NCBI GenBank assembly: GCA_902469965.1
Contig: CABREP010000035.1
Coordinates: 1 to 23,179, forward strand
DNA: 23,179 bases
Origin: Egerieimonas sp900552095
GTDB lineage: Bacteria; Bacillota; Clostridia; Lachnospirales; Lachnospiraceae
Reading direction: 5' to 3'
Shown: positions 7,395 through 15,152 of the stretch, piece after piece
Numbering within the stretch: position 1 is the stretch's first letter
Layout: every line of letters starts with the position of its first letter
Program-made: the position numbers and the translations under genes
Notes under the pieces: generated by a model
Seen by the model: only the letters and a program-made list of their open reading frames with translations
Told to the model about the DNA's origin: nothing
The model's database searches: none

Positions 7395-9038
7395 TTAGTC
7401 TATCTTTCTCAGCATAGCAAAATCAAGATTACACCAATCTCCCGCATTTGCTTCTGTATAAATACCTATTTCACAGGTATTATTTGTAACTTCTATTTCA
7501 TCAATTGTAAATAAATTCCAATTAATATCACTTGTTGTAATCGGAGTATTCAGCTCTGTGCCTCCGAAATTTTTAGCATACATCTGCAAAACTTTCTGTT
7601 CTCCATTCGTCATTGCCCATACACTAAACTGATACTTTCCATTTGGAATTCCCTCAAACGTTTTATAAACAGAACAATCATAATCCGAATCATCCCAGAA
7701 GGTTAATTTATAATCTCCATCAAATGCATTTCCATACTCTGTTTTTATCGTTCCTTTCTGTGTTACATCACTAAGCCATATATTCCACTGAGATGGCTCA
7801 GTCGTAATCTTATCACTTTCAAAGCTGGCATTATCTAATAAATTAGGCATTGGCTTATTCAATACTTTCATTGAATCAAGTGCATTACCCGAAAAATCAA
7901 AAAGAGTCATATTATCCCATGTATTTGTAGGTGTCACTGTATCATTCTTATAGTCTACTCCTGCCTGCGTTGCATAAGTACCACCTTCTACAGGAACCCA
8001 TTCTGGCTCCCAATAAAAATACCCTAATCCTCTTCCCTCCGGTACATTAAGAATAATTGATTCTAAATCATTCATAAATTCTATCTGGCCTTCTGGAGTA
8101 GCAGAATAACCGGCTATATTTTGATCTCCTTCAATAAACACGTTGCCATCTTCATCCGCATCTTCCGTTGTCCATGCATATGCTGTCTCAACCACGCATA
8201 CTTCTTTGTCATAAGTACTGCTCAAATAGTTGAGATTATATTGCAGTCCTTCCATCGTTCCATGCCACATCGGATAATAAGATACCCCTATCACATCAAA
8301 ATCCAAATCCGGAAATTGTTTTAATAAATTTCCAAACCACCATGTATACAAATCATTTTTTCCACCCTGATCCAAATGCAGAATAATCTTTGTACCTTTC
8401 GCTTCGGAATCTCTTACTCCGGCAATTGCCTTTTTTAAAAGCCGTCCTAAATTTTGAAATTGCTCCTCGCTATTCTCTACTTTTCCTTCATCATGCAAAA
8501 TTCCAGATGAAATCTCATTTCCTACCTGTACCATTTCTGGTACAATTCCTTCCTTCGCAAAATCATTCAGCGTATCCTTCATATACTGATATACCGTTGT
8601 TTCTAATTCTGAAAAAGATAATCCTTCCCATGCTTTCGGTTTTATCTGGTTTGCCGGATCTGCCCAAAAATCACTCAGATGAAAATCTATCAAAATTCCC
8701 ATCCCCTGTTCTTTAGCCCTTTTTGCCAACGAAAGGGTGGTTTCAAAATCATTATTTCCTCCACCATAGGGATTTCCATCTTTATCATATGGATCCACCC
8801 ATATTTTCAGGCGTACATAATTCGCCCCATTATTATGAAGGATTCCCAGAGCATCCCCTTTCTTTCCGTTTTCATAATAATGTGCTCCCAATTTTTCCAA
8901 CATATCTAAAGTTGATACGTCCACTCCCCTGATAAAGGGATCCGTCTCAGAATTTGTTTCCGCGAAAGTTACCGGTGATGATACCTGTAATCCTACTGCC
9001 ATTGCCATTAAAACCCCCAATAGTTTCCCTTTCTTCAT
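7395..9038 (-). CDS. ganB: Secreted GH53 endo-beta-1,4-galactanase with C-terminal CBM-like domain
   Basis: This enzyme cuts beta-1,4-galactan side chains of pectin outside the cell. A signal peptide (MKKGKLLGVLMAMAVGL..., likely cleaved after VTFA, residue 26) precedes the GH53 barrel (about 34-395). The acid/base is E175 in QVGNEISSG and the nucleophile E284 in VVETAYAW; DFHLSDFWADP (118-128) and YFYWEPEWVP (340-349) are family signatures. The last 150 residues (398-547, starting NLLDNASFES) look like a beta-sandwich carbohydrate-binding module. CBM61, often found on GH53 enzymes, is the best guess. No LPXTG, SLH or lipobox is seen, so the enzyme should be released. I use the ATG at 9038 with AAGGAG six bases upstream; the frame stays open to 9167, but that part overlaps the permease gene. 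It is clearly more AT-rich than its neighbours. Confidence 0.93.
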   Translation of the reverse strand: MKKGKLLGVLMAMAVGLQVSSPVTFAETNSETDPFIRGVDVSTLDMLEKLGAHYYENGKKGDALGILHNNGANYVRLKIWVDPYDKDGNPYGGGNNDFETTLSLAKRAKEQGMGILIDFHLSDFWADPANQIKPKAWEGLSFSELETTVYQYMKDTLNDFAKEGIVPEMVQVGNEISSGILHDEGKVENSEEQFQNLGRLLKKAIAGVRDSEAKGTKIILHLDQGGKNDLYTWWFGNLLKQFPDLDFDVIGVSYYPMWHGTMEGLQYNLNYLSSTYDKEVCVVETAYAWTTEDADEDGNVFIEGDQNIAGYSATPEGQIEFMNDLESIILNVPEGRGLGYFYWEPEWVPVEGGTYATQAGVDYKNDTVTPTNTWDNMTLFDFSGNALDSMKVLNKPMPNLLDNASFESDKITTEPSQWNIWLSDVTQKGTIKTEYGNAFDGDYKLTFWDDSDYDCSVYKTFEGIPNGKYQFSVWAMTNGEQKVLQMYAKNFGGTELNTPITTSDINWNLFTIDEIEVTNNTCEIGIYTEANAGDWCNLDFAMLRKID

Positions 9039-9052
9039 GCCTTTCTCCTTCC

Positions 9053-9901
9053 TTACCCTTTCACTCCTCCTGCCGCAAGTCCGCTCTGAATATGTTTCTG
9101 CAGAAGCATGAACACAATCATGATCGGCAGAGAAGATAATACCGCTGCTGCCGCAAATAACGTCCAATGCGCTGCAAACTGATCTTCAATAAAAGTCTGC
9201 AGACCGAGTGCCAATGTCATTTTTCCCGGTGTCTGTAAAAATACAGAGGAAATCACATATTCACTGTACGTTGCAATAAAAGAAAACAGAAACAACACTG
9301 CCAGCTGGGGCGCTGCAAGCGGCAGAATAATTTTCCGAAATACGGTAAAACTCCCTGCCCCATCTACCATGGCTGCTTCGTCCAGTTCTTTCGGTATTCC
9401 ATCTATATAAGACTTCAAAAGCCAGATATGAAACGCACTTCCCCCTGCCAGCACAAAAATCAAAGCGGGCATACTGTCCACCAGATTGAACTGATACAGC
9501 AAAATATAATACCCTGAAATAGCCATGGCATTGGGAAATACCTGCAGAACCAAAAGAGACATAATTCCATATTTTCTTCCTGTAAAGCGCATTCTCGAAA
9601 AAGAATACGCCGCCAGAGAAGTCAGTGTTATCTGAATTACCGCTACCATCAGACACAGTTTAACAGAATTCCAGACCCAGATCATAAAATCCGTCTCCTG
9701 GAAAAGCTCTACATAATGCTCCAGGCTCAATTTCTCGGGAAACAGCGACTTAAGGAAAAAACTGTCTCCGGAAGAAAGGGACGACATTACAATCCACAGT
9801 GCCGGAAATAAAACAATAACAATTGTAAACCATATCACTATTCTGCTGATCCAAAGCACTCTTGCATCGGAAGCAGACATTTTTCCTTTTTTTCTTTTCA
9901 A
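9053..9901 (-). CDS. ganQ: Sugar ABC transporter permease, MalG type (galacto-oligosaccharide importer)
   Basis: This integral membrane subunit is one half of the import channel. It has a hydrophobic segment at about 18-40 and further predicted membrane helices (about 82-102, 112-134, 143-165, 200-222 and 245-268). The cytoplasmic EAA loop that contacts the ATPase reads ELDEAAMVDGAGSF, then RKIILPLAAP (172-198). I choose the TTG at 9901: a full AAGGAGGT lies about nine bases upstream, inside the end of the previous gene, whereas the ATG at 9880 has only a weak AAGGA. Its stop is 14 bases before the secreted galactanase. The symbol is given by position and family resemblance to Bacillus GanQ; the substrate is inferred from the operon. 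Confidence 0.9.
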   Translation of the reverse strand: MKRKKGKMSASDARVLWISRIVIWFTIVIVLFPALWIVMSSLSSGDSFFLKSLFPEKLSLEHYVELFQETDFMIWVWNSVKLCLMVAVIQITLTSLAAYSFSRMRFTGRKYGIMSLLVLQVFPNAMAISGYYILLYQFNLVDSMPALIFVLAGGSAFHIWLLKSYIDGIPKELDEAAMVDGAGSFTVFRKIILPLAAPQLAVLFLFSFIATYSEYVISSVFLQTPGKMTLALGLQTFIEDQFAAHWTLFAAAAVLSSLPIMIVFMLLQKHIQSGLAAGGVKG

Positions 9902-9902
9902 A

Positions 9903-10814
9903 TCAGTCTACCTCCTTAAATGCCCCGGACATCTTCATATTAATAAGTGTCAGCGTTCCAATAATAAGAAATACCAGTACGCTGAACGTCGCTGAAAGAT
10001 CATACCGGTTTGACCAGGTTGTCATCTTATATGTAGTGCTGGCCAGAATATCCGTATAACCGGCAAATTGATTATCAATTCTGGCTGGTCCGCCCTGGGT
10101 AATCATGTAAATATTTCCAAAATTATTAAAAGTAGAAGCAAAACTGGATATCAAAAGAGGAACCGATAATTTGGTCACCACGGGCAGCGTAATTGCCTTA
10201 AAGCACTGAAACCGGGAAGCCCCATCGATTCGCGCCGCCTCATAATACTCCGGTGAAATTGCCTGCAGCCCACCCAGACACACATTCATCATATAAGGGA
10301 ATCCCAGCCAGATATTGACAATAATAATCCCAAACCTTGCCCAGAAGGGATCTGTCAGCCATGGAATCTGAAACGTCATTCCCAGAGCCTGCAGGAAATT
10401 ATTAATCCCTCCATATTGCTCATTCAAAAGTCCCTGCCATGCCAGAATGGCAATCGTAGACGGAAGCGCCCAGGGCACAATAAGCAGTGCCCTGTATATC
10501 TTTGCCTCCTTCATCCTTGGATTATTTAAAAGTATGGCCAATAAAAATCCCAGGCTATAGCATCCCAGTGTACTGATCACCGCAAAACAAAGCGTCCAGC
10601 CCAGAACCGGGAAAAACACATCCTTAATGCTTCCGGAAAACACTTCCAGATAATTGGCAAATCCCACAAAAGAGAAGTCTGTCAGATGATACATATTATA
10701 ATTGGTAAAAGAAATAACAATTGTATAAATAATAGGTATCACTGTAACCAGGAGAATGGAAATCAACGCCGGAAGCAGATATGGATATGCCTTCACATTA
10801 TTTTTTCTTCTCAT
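9903..10814 (-). CDS. ganP: Sugar ABC transporter permease, MalF type (galacto-oligosaccharide importer)
   Basis: This is the partner permease. About six membrane helices are predicted, the first at 11-35 (PYLLPALISILLVTVIPIIY). The EAA loop reads EYYEAARIDGASRF, then KAITLPVVTK (189-215). Near the C-terminus FNNFGNIYMITQGGPA is typical of MalF-like permeases. The length of 303 is short compared with E. coli MalF and normal for Gram-positive homologues. The ATG at 10814 comes four bases after the binding-protein stop, with only a weak purine-rich site (AGGAAAGAAG), so translational coupling is likely. The next permease begins one base after its stop codon, at a TTG start. No ATPase gene follows or precedes. 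Confidence 0.91.
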   Translation of the reverse strand: MRRKNNVKAYPYLLPALISILLVTVIPIIYTIVISFTNYNMYHLTDFSFVGFANYLEVFSGSIKDVFFPVLGWTLCFAVISTLGCYSLGFLLAILLNNPRMKEAKIYRALLIVPWALPSTIAILAWQGLLNEQYGGINNFLQALGMTFQIPWLTDPFWARFGIIIVNIWLGFPYMMNVCLGGLQAISPEYYEAARIDGASRFQCFKAITLPVVTKLSVPLLISSFASTFNNFGNIYMITQGGPARIDNQFAGYTDILASTTYKMTTWSNRYDLSATFSVLVFLIIGTLTLINMKMSGAFKEVD

Positions 10815-10818
10815 CTTC

Positions 10819-12033
10819 TCACTTCTTTCCTGAATTCATCAGTTCTACAGCCTCTTTTAACTGTTTTGTAATATTATCCGCCATCTCTCTGGGCGTCATA
10901 TCCCCCTGGAACATCAGTCTTACATTATTCATATGAATGTCCCAGAGCTGCCCCATCTCAGATACAGTAGGCATCGGCTCTCCCCTGTTAATCTGCTCAA
11001 TAAAAGCTTTCGAGATCACATCGCTTTGAATCTTTTCATTTTCCTGCTCAGAGAGTTTTGCAGGAATCCGATCCCCCACTTCATACAGATCCATCGCGCT
11101 GTTATCTATCAAATACATAATCAGATCCCAGGCAGCCTCCTGTTCCTCTGACTTATTACTTACAAAACTAATCTGAGTTCCAACAGGAGTTACAAAATCA
11201 TTCCCGTTAAAGGAAGGTACCGGCGCCACCGCATAAGGTGTTCCTGCAGAATCAAATCCGGCGCAGTCCCAGGGTCCTCCAATATAAAATGCTGTCTCTC
11301 CGTTCTGGAAATTACTTCTTGCAATATCAGCAGTCACGCTGGAAGAAACAAAATTGTAGTCGCTGCACAGCTTATTGATAAATTCATATGCCTGCACAGC
11401 CCCCTCATTATTCAGACCCAGATCATTCACGTCATACGCACCGCCTTCATAATTGAAAATATATCCGCCGCAGGCCCGGAGGAATCCCAGATCATAATAA
11501 ATGCTGGTAGCATCAAACTGCACTCCACCTTTATCCTTCGCCGTCTCCACCAGTTCTTCCCAGGAAGCAGGGACTTCCGACACTTTTTCTGTATTATAAA
11601 AAAGTGCCACTGTCTCTACTGCCAGAGGAGCAGCAACCCGCTTTCCATCTACGTAGCATGCCTGAATCGCTGCCTCGGAAAAATCTTCATCCTGATACAA
11701 ATCTTCCGGTGTTTCTGCTGCCAGCCCTGCATTCACATAATCTGCCAGTCTGTCATTTGACAGCCCAATCACCGCATCCGGTCCGGATTTACTGTTTACT
11801 GCCTGTGCAAACTGCTGAACTTCCGGGGATTCGTGAATGACTTCAACCTCATAACCATTCTCTTCTCCCCATTTATCTGCACATGCTTGAATCGTATCTG
11901 CCTCTACCTCCATATTGGTCCAGACCACAAGATCCTTCCCTTCTGCTTTTCCCGTCTCTTTGCTTCCGCAGCCTGTCAAAGCCCCCGCTGCAGCTGTCAC
12001 CGCCAGTACACACGCCAATACTCTTCTTTTCAT
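10819..12033 (-). CDS. ganS: Sugar ABC transporter substrate-binding lipoprotein
   Basis: This extracellular solute-binding protein of family 1 is tethered to the membrane by lipid. The signal peptide MKRRVLACVLAVTAAAGA ends in the lipobox LTGC, with the lipidated cysteine at 22, followed by a short Gly/Ser/Lys linker. The mature part starts DLVVWTNMEVEADTIQACAD and continues with the usual two-lobe sequence, including the QNGETAFYIGGPWD segment. Length 404 is normal. The ATG at 12033 has AAGGAG nine bases upstream, overlapping the stop region of the preceding galactanase. Between two galactanases and two permeases, its likely ligands are beta-1,4-galacto-oligosaccharides; this is inferred from context. 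The symbol follows Bacillus GanS. Confidence 0.92.
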   Translation of the reverse strand: MKRRVLACVLAVTAAAGALTGCGSKETGKAEGKDLVVWTNMEVEADTIQACADKWGEENGYEVEVIHESPEVQQFAQAVNSKSGPDAVIGLSNDRLADYVNAGLAAETPEDLYQDEDFSEAAIQACYVDGKRVAAPLAVETVALFYNTEKVSEVPASWEELVETAKDKGGVQFDATSIYYDLGFLRACGGYIFNYEGGAYDVNDLGLNNEGAVQAYEFINKLCSDYNFVSSSVTADIARSNFQNGETAFYIGGPWDCAGFDSAGTPYAVAPVPSFNGNDFVTPVGTQISFVSNKSEEQEAAWDLIMYLIDNSAMDLYEVGDRIPAKLSEQENEKIQSDVISKAFIEQINRGEPMPTVSEMGQLWDIHMNNVRLMFQGDMTPREMADNITKQLKEAVELMNSGKK

Positions 12034-12046
12034 ACTCTCTTCTCCT

Positions 12047-13129
12047 TCACATATTTTTCAAATCTTCCAGCGCCTGATTTGCATTGCCATCCCTGTCAAA
12101 AAGCGCCTGATTCCCCCAGGAATTTCCCGTTTCAGCCGTATCTTTCATATAAACACATCCAACCGGATCCGCCCACGCGCATTCCGGGATAGGAAGCCAT
12201 CCCGGCTCCCAGTAAATAATCCCTCTGCCCCGTTCCTGCTTTACCGTGCGCACAGCCGCACACAAATCTTTCAAAAATGCCGCCTGCCCTTCCTGCGTAG
12301 CCGGATAGCCGGATGATTTTTCCAGTTCTTCCGAGAAAACCACTCCCGTACATCCCAGCGGATCCGTCGTATATCCAATCGAAGTCTCCGCCACCACAAT
12401 ATCCTTACCAAAACGACTGCTGATATCGTTCATATTCTCAATCAGAAGATCCAGACTGCCATTCCAGAACGGATAGTATGACATGCCTATCAGATCAAAA
12501 TCAAGGTGATATTTTTCTATCTTCCCAAACCAGTTCCGATACAGCTCGTTATCTGTTCCAAAGTCCAAATGCAGCATAATCTGTATCTTCGGTTCCGTCT
12601 CCCGCACCGCCTGAATCCCGGCTGCAAGAAGTCTCACCATAGTCTCTGTATTTTCTGCTCTGCCTTCCGGCCACAAAAAACCATTTGTAATCTCATTTCC
12701 CACCTGCACATATGCTGGCAGGTTCCCGTTTCTCTTCAATTTCTCAAGTGTATCTTTTGTATATTCATAAACAGCTTTTTCCAGTTCTTCTTCCTCAAAC
12801 CCCTCCCACTCCTTTGGTTTTATCTGCTTTGCCGGATCAGCCCAGAAATCACTGTAATGAAAGTCCAGCATCGTTGCTATTTCCTGATCCGCTGCTCTCT
12901 TTGCCAGTTCCATTACCGTCTTTAAATCATTTGTGCCGCCTCCATAAGCCTCTCCCTCTTCACTGTAAGGATTATTCCACAGGCGCAGGCGTATCAGATT
13001 AACTCCGGCAAGCTTCAGAATCTCAAAAAGATCTTTTTCTTCCCTTTTCCAGCGATAAACAGCTCCATGTTCTTCAAGTTCTCTTGTCATGGAGATATCC
13101 GCTCCTTTGATAAAATCCATTTTTCTCAT
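12047..13129 (-). CDS. Cytoplasmic GH53 arabinogalactan endo-beta-1,4-galactanase
   Basis: This is a second GH53 enzyme, reduced to a bare catalytic barrel of 360 residues. It opens with KGADISMTRELEEHG and has no signal peptide, so it should act inside the cell on imported oligosaccharides. The acid/base is E146 in VQVGNEITNG and the nucleophile E248 in VVAETSIGY; DFHYSDFWADP (89-99) and IYWEPGWLP match the secreted paralogue in this window. It is the first gene after the operator-promoter. The start is uncertain: the ATG at 13129 touches the GGGGG of its own leader, and the ATG at 13120 (giving MDFIKG) has AAGGGGG nine bases upstream and may be the real start. The stop is 13 bases before the binding-protein gene. 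Its GC content resembles the neighbours, unlike the secreted copy. Confidence 0.92.
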   Translation of the reverse strand: MRKMDFIKGADISMTRELEEHGAVYRWKREEKDLFEILKLAGVNLIRLRLWNNPYSEEGEAYGGGTNDLKTVMELAKRAADQEIATMLDFHYSDFWADPAKQIKPKEWEGFEEEELEKAVYEYTKDTLEKLKRNGNLPAYVQVGNEITNGFLWPEGRAENTETMVRLLAAGIQAVRETEPKIQIMLHLDFGTDNELYRNWFGKIEKYHLDFDLIGMSYYPFWNGSLDLLIENMNDISSRFGKDIVVAETSIGYTTDPLGCTGVVFSEELEKSSGYPATQEGQAAFLKDLCAAVRTVKQERGRGIIYWEPGWLPIPECAWADPVGCVYMKDTAETGNSWGNQALFDRDGNANQALEDLKNM

Positions 13130-13167
13130 CCCCCTTCTTCTTTTCAGTAAATATATTATTATATTAT

Positions 13168-13184
13168 TAGTAAATTATTTACTA
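13168..13184. promoter_or_regulatory. Proposed operator of the LacI-family regulator (galactan operon)
   Basis: TAGTAAAT (13168-13175) and ATTTACTA (13177-13184) form a perfect 17-bp palindrome around a single central T. It covers the predicted transcription start just downstream of the -10 box, a position that blocks initiation. A 13-of-17 match lies in the promoter of the adjacent regulator gene (14314-14330). A weaker copy with half-site CAGTAAAT lies at 13145-13161, centred 23 bp away. Assignment to the neighbouring regulator is an inference. Confidence 0.75.
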
Positions 13185-13189
13185 TACAT

Positions 13190-13218
13190 AATATATCATT
13201 ATTCCACCGAATTGTCAA
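13190..13218 (-). promoter_or_regulatory. Sigma-A promoter of the galactan operon
   Basis: On the minus strand TTGACA (13218-13213) and TATATT (13195-13190) are 17 bases apart, a near-consensus strong promoter. The predicted start is near 13183, inside the palindrome at 13168-13184. I saw no convincing catabolite-responsive (cre) sequence nearby. Confidence 0.85.
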
Positions 13219-13238
13219 GGCAAAAAGGGGATTCTGCA

Positions 13239-13303
13239 CAAAAAAGAGGCTGTCAAAAAAACACAAAAACTATCCTTTGTATTTCCTTTAACATCCTCTT
13301 TTG
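13239..13303 (-). terminator. Weak terminator-like element after the LacI-family gene
   Basis: On the minus strand CAAAAGAGG (13303-13295) can pair with CCTCTTTTTTG (13249-13239), the latter ending in a T-run, but the loop is about 45 bases and itself holds a seven-T run. It may attenuate read-through from the regulator gene. The long loop makes this a poor intrinsic terminator. Confidence 0.3.
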
Positions 13304-13305
13304 TT

Positions 13306-14289
13306 CTAACAGCTTTTCCGAAAAACCGGAATTCCATTAATAAAAACTGCTTTTGTTATCTTTCCTCCGTGAAGAACTCTTCCCCTCAATAAATCAAGCG
13401 CTGTTTCACACAGGATCGGAACATCAATATGAAAGGTAGTAAGCGGCGGAGATACATATCGCGCAACGCTTACATCATTAATACTGAATACCGCAGCCTG
13501 ATTTGGAATCTGTATTCCAAATTCATTAAATGCCTGCAGAAGTCCCACTGCCAGCGTATCACTGGCTACACAGACAGCCTTCGGTACTCTTCCCTCTTCC
13601 GCCAGCTTTTTCCCGGCACGATAACCTTCCGAAACGGTATATTCTTCTGTAATGAAAATATATTTTTCGTCCAGCAGTCCATAATACTCCATGCTCTGCC
13701 GGAAAGACCATTCCCGCACATCCATAGAAGGCATCCCTGTATCCAGATTTCTGTCTTTTCCTCCTACAAAGCCAATATTCTTATACCCGTTCTCCACAAA
13801 ATAATCTACCATCTGCGTCACAAAAGAATCCAGATTCGGACGTACAGAATCAAATAATTTTTCATCGGGAGAACTGTCAATAAAAACTCCTCTTTTACAG
13901 AGTTTATAGAGTTTCCTCAATTCTCTTCTCTCAAACTGCCCGATAGCTACAAAAGCTGCCGCCTCCTGGGGAATTGCCTCAAGTCCTTCCTTTCTGGTAA
14001 TAACCTGCAGCTGAATATTTGTCTTTTTTGCCTGTTTCAAAAGTTCTCTGCGGATAGACTGATAATAAACATCTTCCAGTTCATCTTTCCCTTCTATCCA
14101 ATAAAGGAGGATCACGTTTTCTATCTTAGGATAAATCACCTTTTTTTTATAGCCAATCTTTTCTGCCGCCTGAAAAATTGCTGTCCAGGTCTCCGGACTG
14201 ACTGAAATCCCCTCATCATAGTTCAGTACTCTTGAAACTGTCGCATTAGACACTCCCACCATTTCGGCAATTTCTTTAATCGTCGCCAT
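13306..14289 (-). CDS. ganR: LacI/GalR-family transcriptional regulator of the galactan locus
   Basis: This is a DNA-binding repressor with a sugar-sensing domain. The N-terminal helix-turn-helix is textbook LacI: TIKEIAEMVGVSNATVSRVLN (3-23), followed by the hinge region. The remaining 270 residues are a periplasmic-binding-protein-like effector domain, with IGFVGGKDRNLDTG, VCVASDTLAVGLLQAFNEFG and ALDLLRGRV as recognisable stretches. The ATG at 14289 has AAAGGAG eight bases upstream. It is in the same direction as, and directly upstream of, the galactan operon but separated from it by a promoter. Related palindromes lie on both promoters, so it likely represses the operon and itself and is released by a galacto-oligosaccharide or galactose. 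The symbol is by analogy to Bacillus GanR; the specific ligand is unknown. Confidence 0.88.
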   Translation of the reverse strand: MATIKEIAEMVGVSNATVSRVLNYDEGISVSPETWTAIFQAAEKIGYKKKVIYPKIENVILLYWIEGKDELEDVYYQSIRRELLKQAKKTNIQLQVITRKEGLEAIPQEAAAFVAIGQFERRELRKLYKLCKRGVFIDSSPDEKLFDSVRPNLDSFVTQMVDYFVENGYKNIGFVGGKDRNLDTGMPSMDVREWSFRQSMEYYGLLDEKYIFITEEYTVSEGYRAGKKLAEEGRVPKAVCVASDTLAVGLLQAFNEFGIQIPNQAAVFSINDVSVARYVSPPLTTFHIDVPILCETALDLLRGRVLHGGKITKAVFINGIPVFRKSC

Positions 14290-14313
14290 TGTACTGCTCC
14301 TTTGTCCATTATT

Positions 14314-14330
14314 TAGTAAATATTTTACCT
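14314..14330. promoter_or_regulatory. Proposed autoregulatory operator in the regulator promoter
   Basis: TAGTAAAT (14314-14321), a central A and TTTTACCT (14323-14330) resemble the perfect palindrome at 13168-13184 (13 of 17 positions, one half-site identical). It fully covers the -10 box of the regulator promoter, consistent with autorepression. Confidence 0.65.
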
Positions 14331-14350
14331 TTTCTTCAAAATAAAGTCAA
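14322..14350 (-). promoter_or_regulatory. Sigma-A promoter of the LacI-family gene
   Basis: On the minus strand TTGACT (14350-14345) and TAAAAT (14327-14322) are 17 bases apart. The -10 lies inside the proposed operator. The leader is about 25 bases and ends in the AAAGGAG ribosome-binding site. Confidence 0.8.
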
Positions 14351-14404
14351 CCTGCAGCTTTTTCCGGATCCCAAAAATTCGCCGCAAAATTTTCTGTAAA
14401 TTAG

Positions 14405-14433
14405 CAGACATTTTTCCTAATTTGTGCTATAAT
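14405..14433 (+). promoter_or_regulatory. Promoter of the cytidylate-kinase-like gene
   Basis: A perfect TATAAT (14428-14433) is preceded by TGC, giving an extended -10, with CAGACA (14405-14410) 17 bases upstream as a partial -35. It faces away from the LacI-family promoter, about 55 bases from it. The start would be near 14440, 44 bases before the ATG. Confidence 0.72.
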
Positions 14434-14483
14434 ACTTTCATAAAACCAAGAGCTGTTTCATAACTTGCAAAGGGGGTTTCTAT

Positions 14484-15080
14484 ATGAATAATCGTATTAT
14501 CACAATCAATCGTATGTATGGCAGCAACGGACGTCTGATCGCCAAAGCACTCTCCGAACATCTGGGAATTCATTACTACGACAAGGAACTGATTCAGCTT
14601 GCCAGTGAAAAACAGAATATTCCCTACGAAGAGCTGGTAAAAGTAGATGAAAAGCGGGCCAGCCGCTGGGTTTATCCGGTAGACGATGCGATCCAGATGG
14701 CTCCGCAGTACCGCTTTAACCCAATGAATGATGTTCTTTTTGAAACTCAGAGCCAGATCATCGAAGAACTGGTCAAAAAGGAACCCTGCATTCTCGTAGG
14801 ACGCTGCGCCAACTATCTGCTGCAGGATCGTGCACTGCGCATCTTTATCTATGCTCCCATGGAGTACCGCACCAAAGTCGTAATGGAGCGCCTTGGCCGG
14901 GAAGAGAAGAACGCCCGCGCCCTGATTAAAAAAATGGATAAGCAGCGGCGCTACTATTACGAATATTTCACAGACAGCGACTGGATGGATCTCTCCCAGT
15001 ATGATCTCTGCATCGACAGCAGCCGGTTCACTCAGGAAGAGATCATAGCCATGATTGCTTCTCTTTACAAAAAAGCCTGA
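14484..15080 (+). CDS. Cytidylate kinase-like family protein
   Basis: This is a P-loop NTPase of the Cytidylate_kin_2 type (a Cmk relative common in Clostridia), distinct from the housekeeping Cmk. The N-terminal IITINRMYGSNGRLIAKALS (5-24) is a variant phosphate-binding loop; relatives usually read REYGSGGR, so here E and a G are replaced by M and N. It continues with IHYYDKELIQLAS (29-41), CILVGRCANYLL (about 102-113) and a basic segment ERLGREEKNARALIKKMDKQR (133-153) that resembles the lid of nucleotide kinases. The true substrate of this family is not well settled. The ATG has AAAGGGGG seven bases upstream. It is the first of two plus-strand genes set between minus-strand operons. Length 198 is typical. 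Confidence 0.85.
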   Translation: MNNRIITINRMYGSNGRLIAKALSEHLGIHYYDKELIQLASEKQNIPYEELVKVDEKRASRWVYPVDDAIQMAPQYRFNPMNDVLFETQSQIIEELVKKEPCILVGRCANYLLQDRALRIFIYAPMEYRTKVVMERLGREEKNARALIKKMDKQRRYYYEYFTDSDWMDLSQYDLCIDSSRFTQEEIIAMIASLYKKA

Positions 15081-15152
15081 GTTTTCCTGTTTATTTTCCT
15101 CCCGCCTCCGACATACTACTAAGGCAGACCCATCAGAAACGGAGGTGGAAAT

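Noticed and set aside
9039..9167. 43-codon N-terminal extension of the secreted GH53
   Set aside because: It overlaps the end of the upstream permease, lacks a ribosome-binding site, and would bury the signal peptide that begins at 9038.
13130..13305. Catabolite-responsive element (CcpA site) at the galactan promoter
   Set aside because: I looked for a TGnAAnCG-type site and found none good enough; the only clear palindrome is the AT-rich one assigned to the LacI-family regulator.
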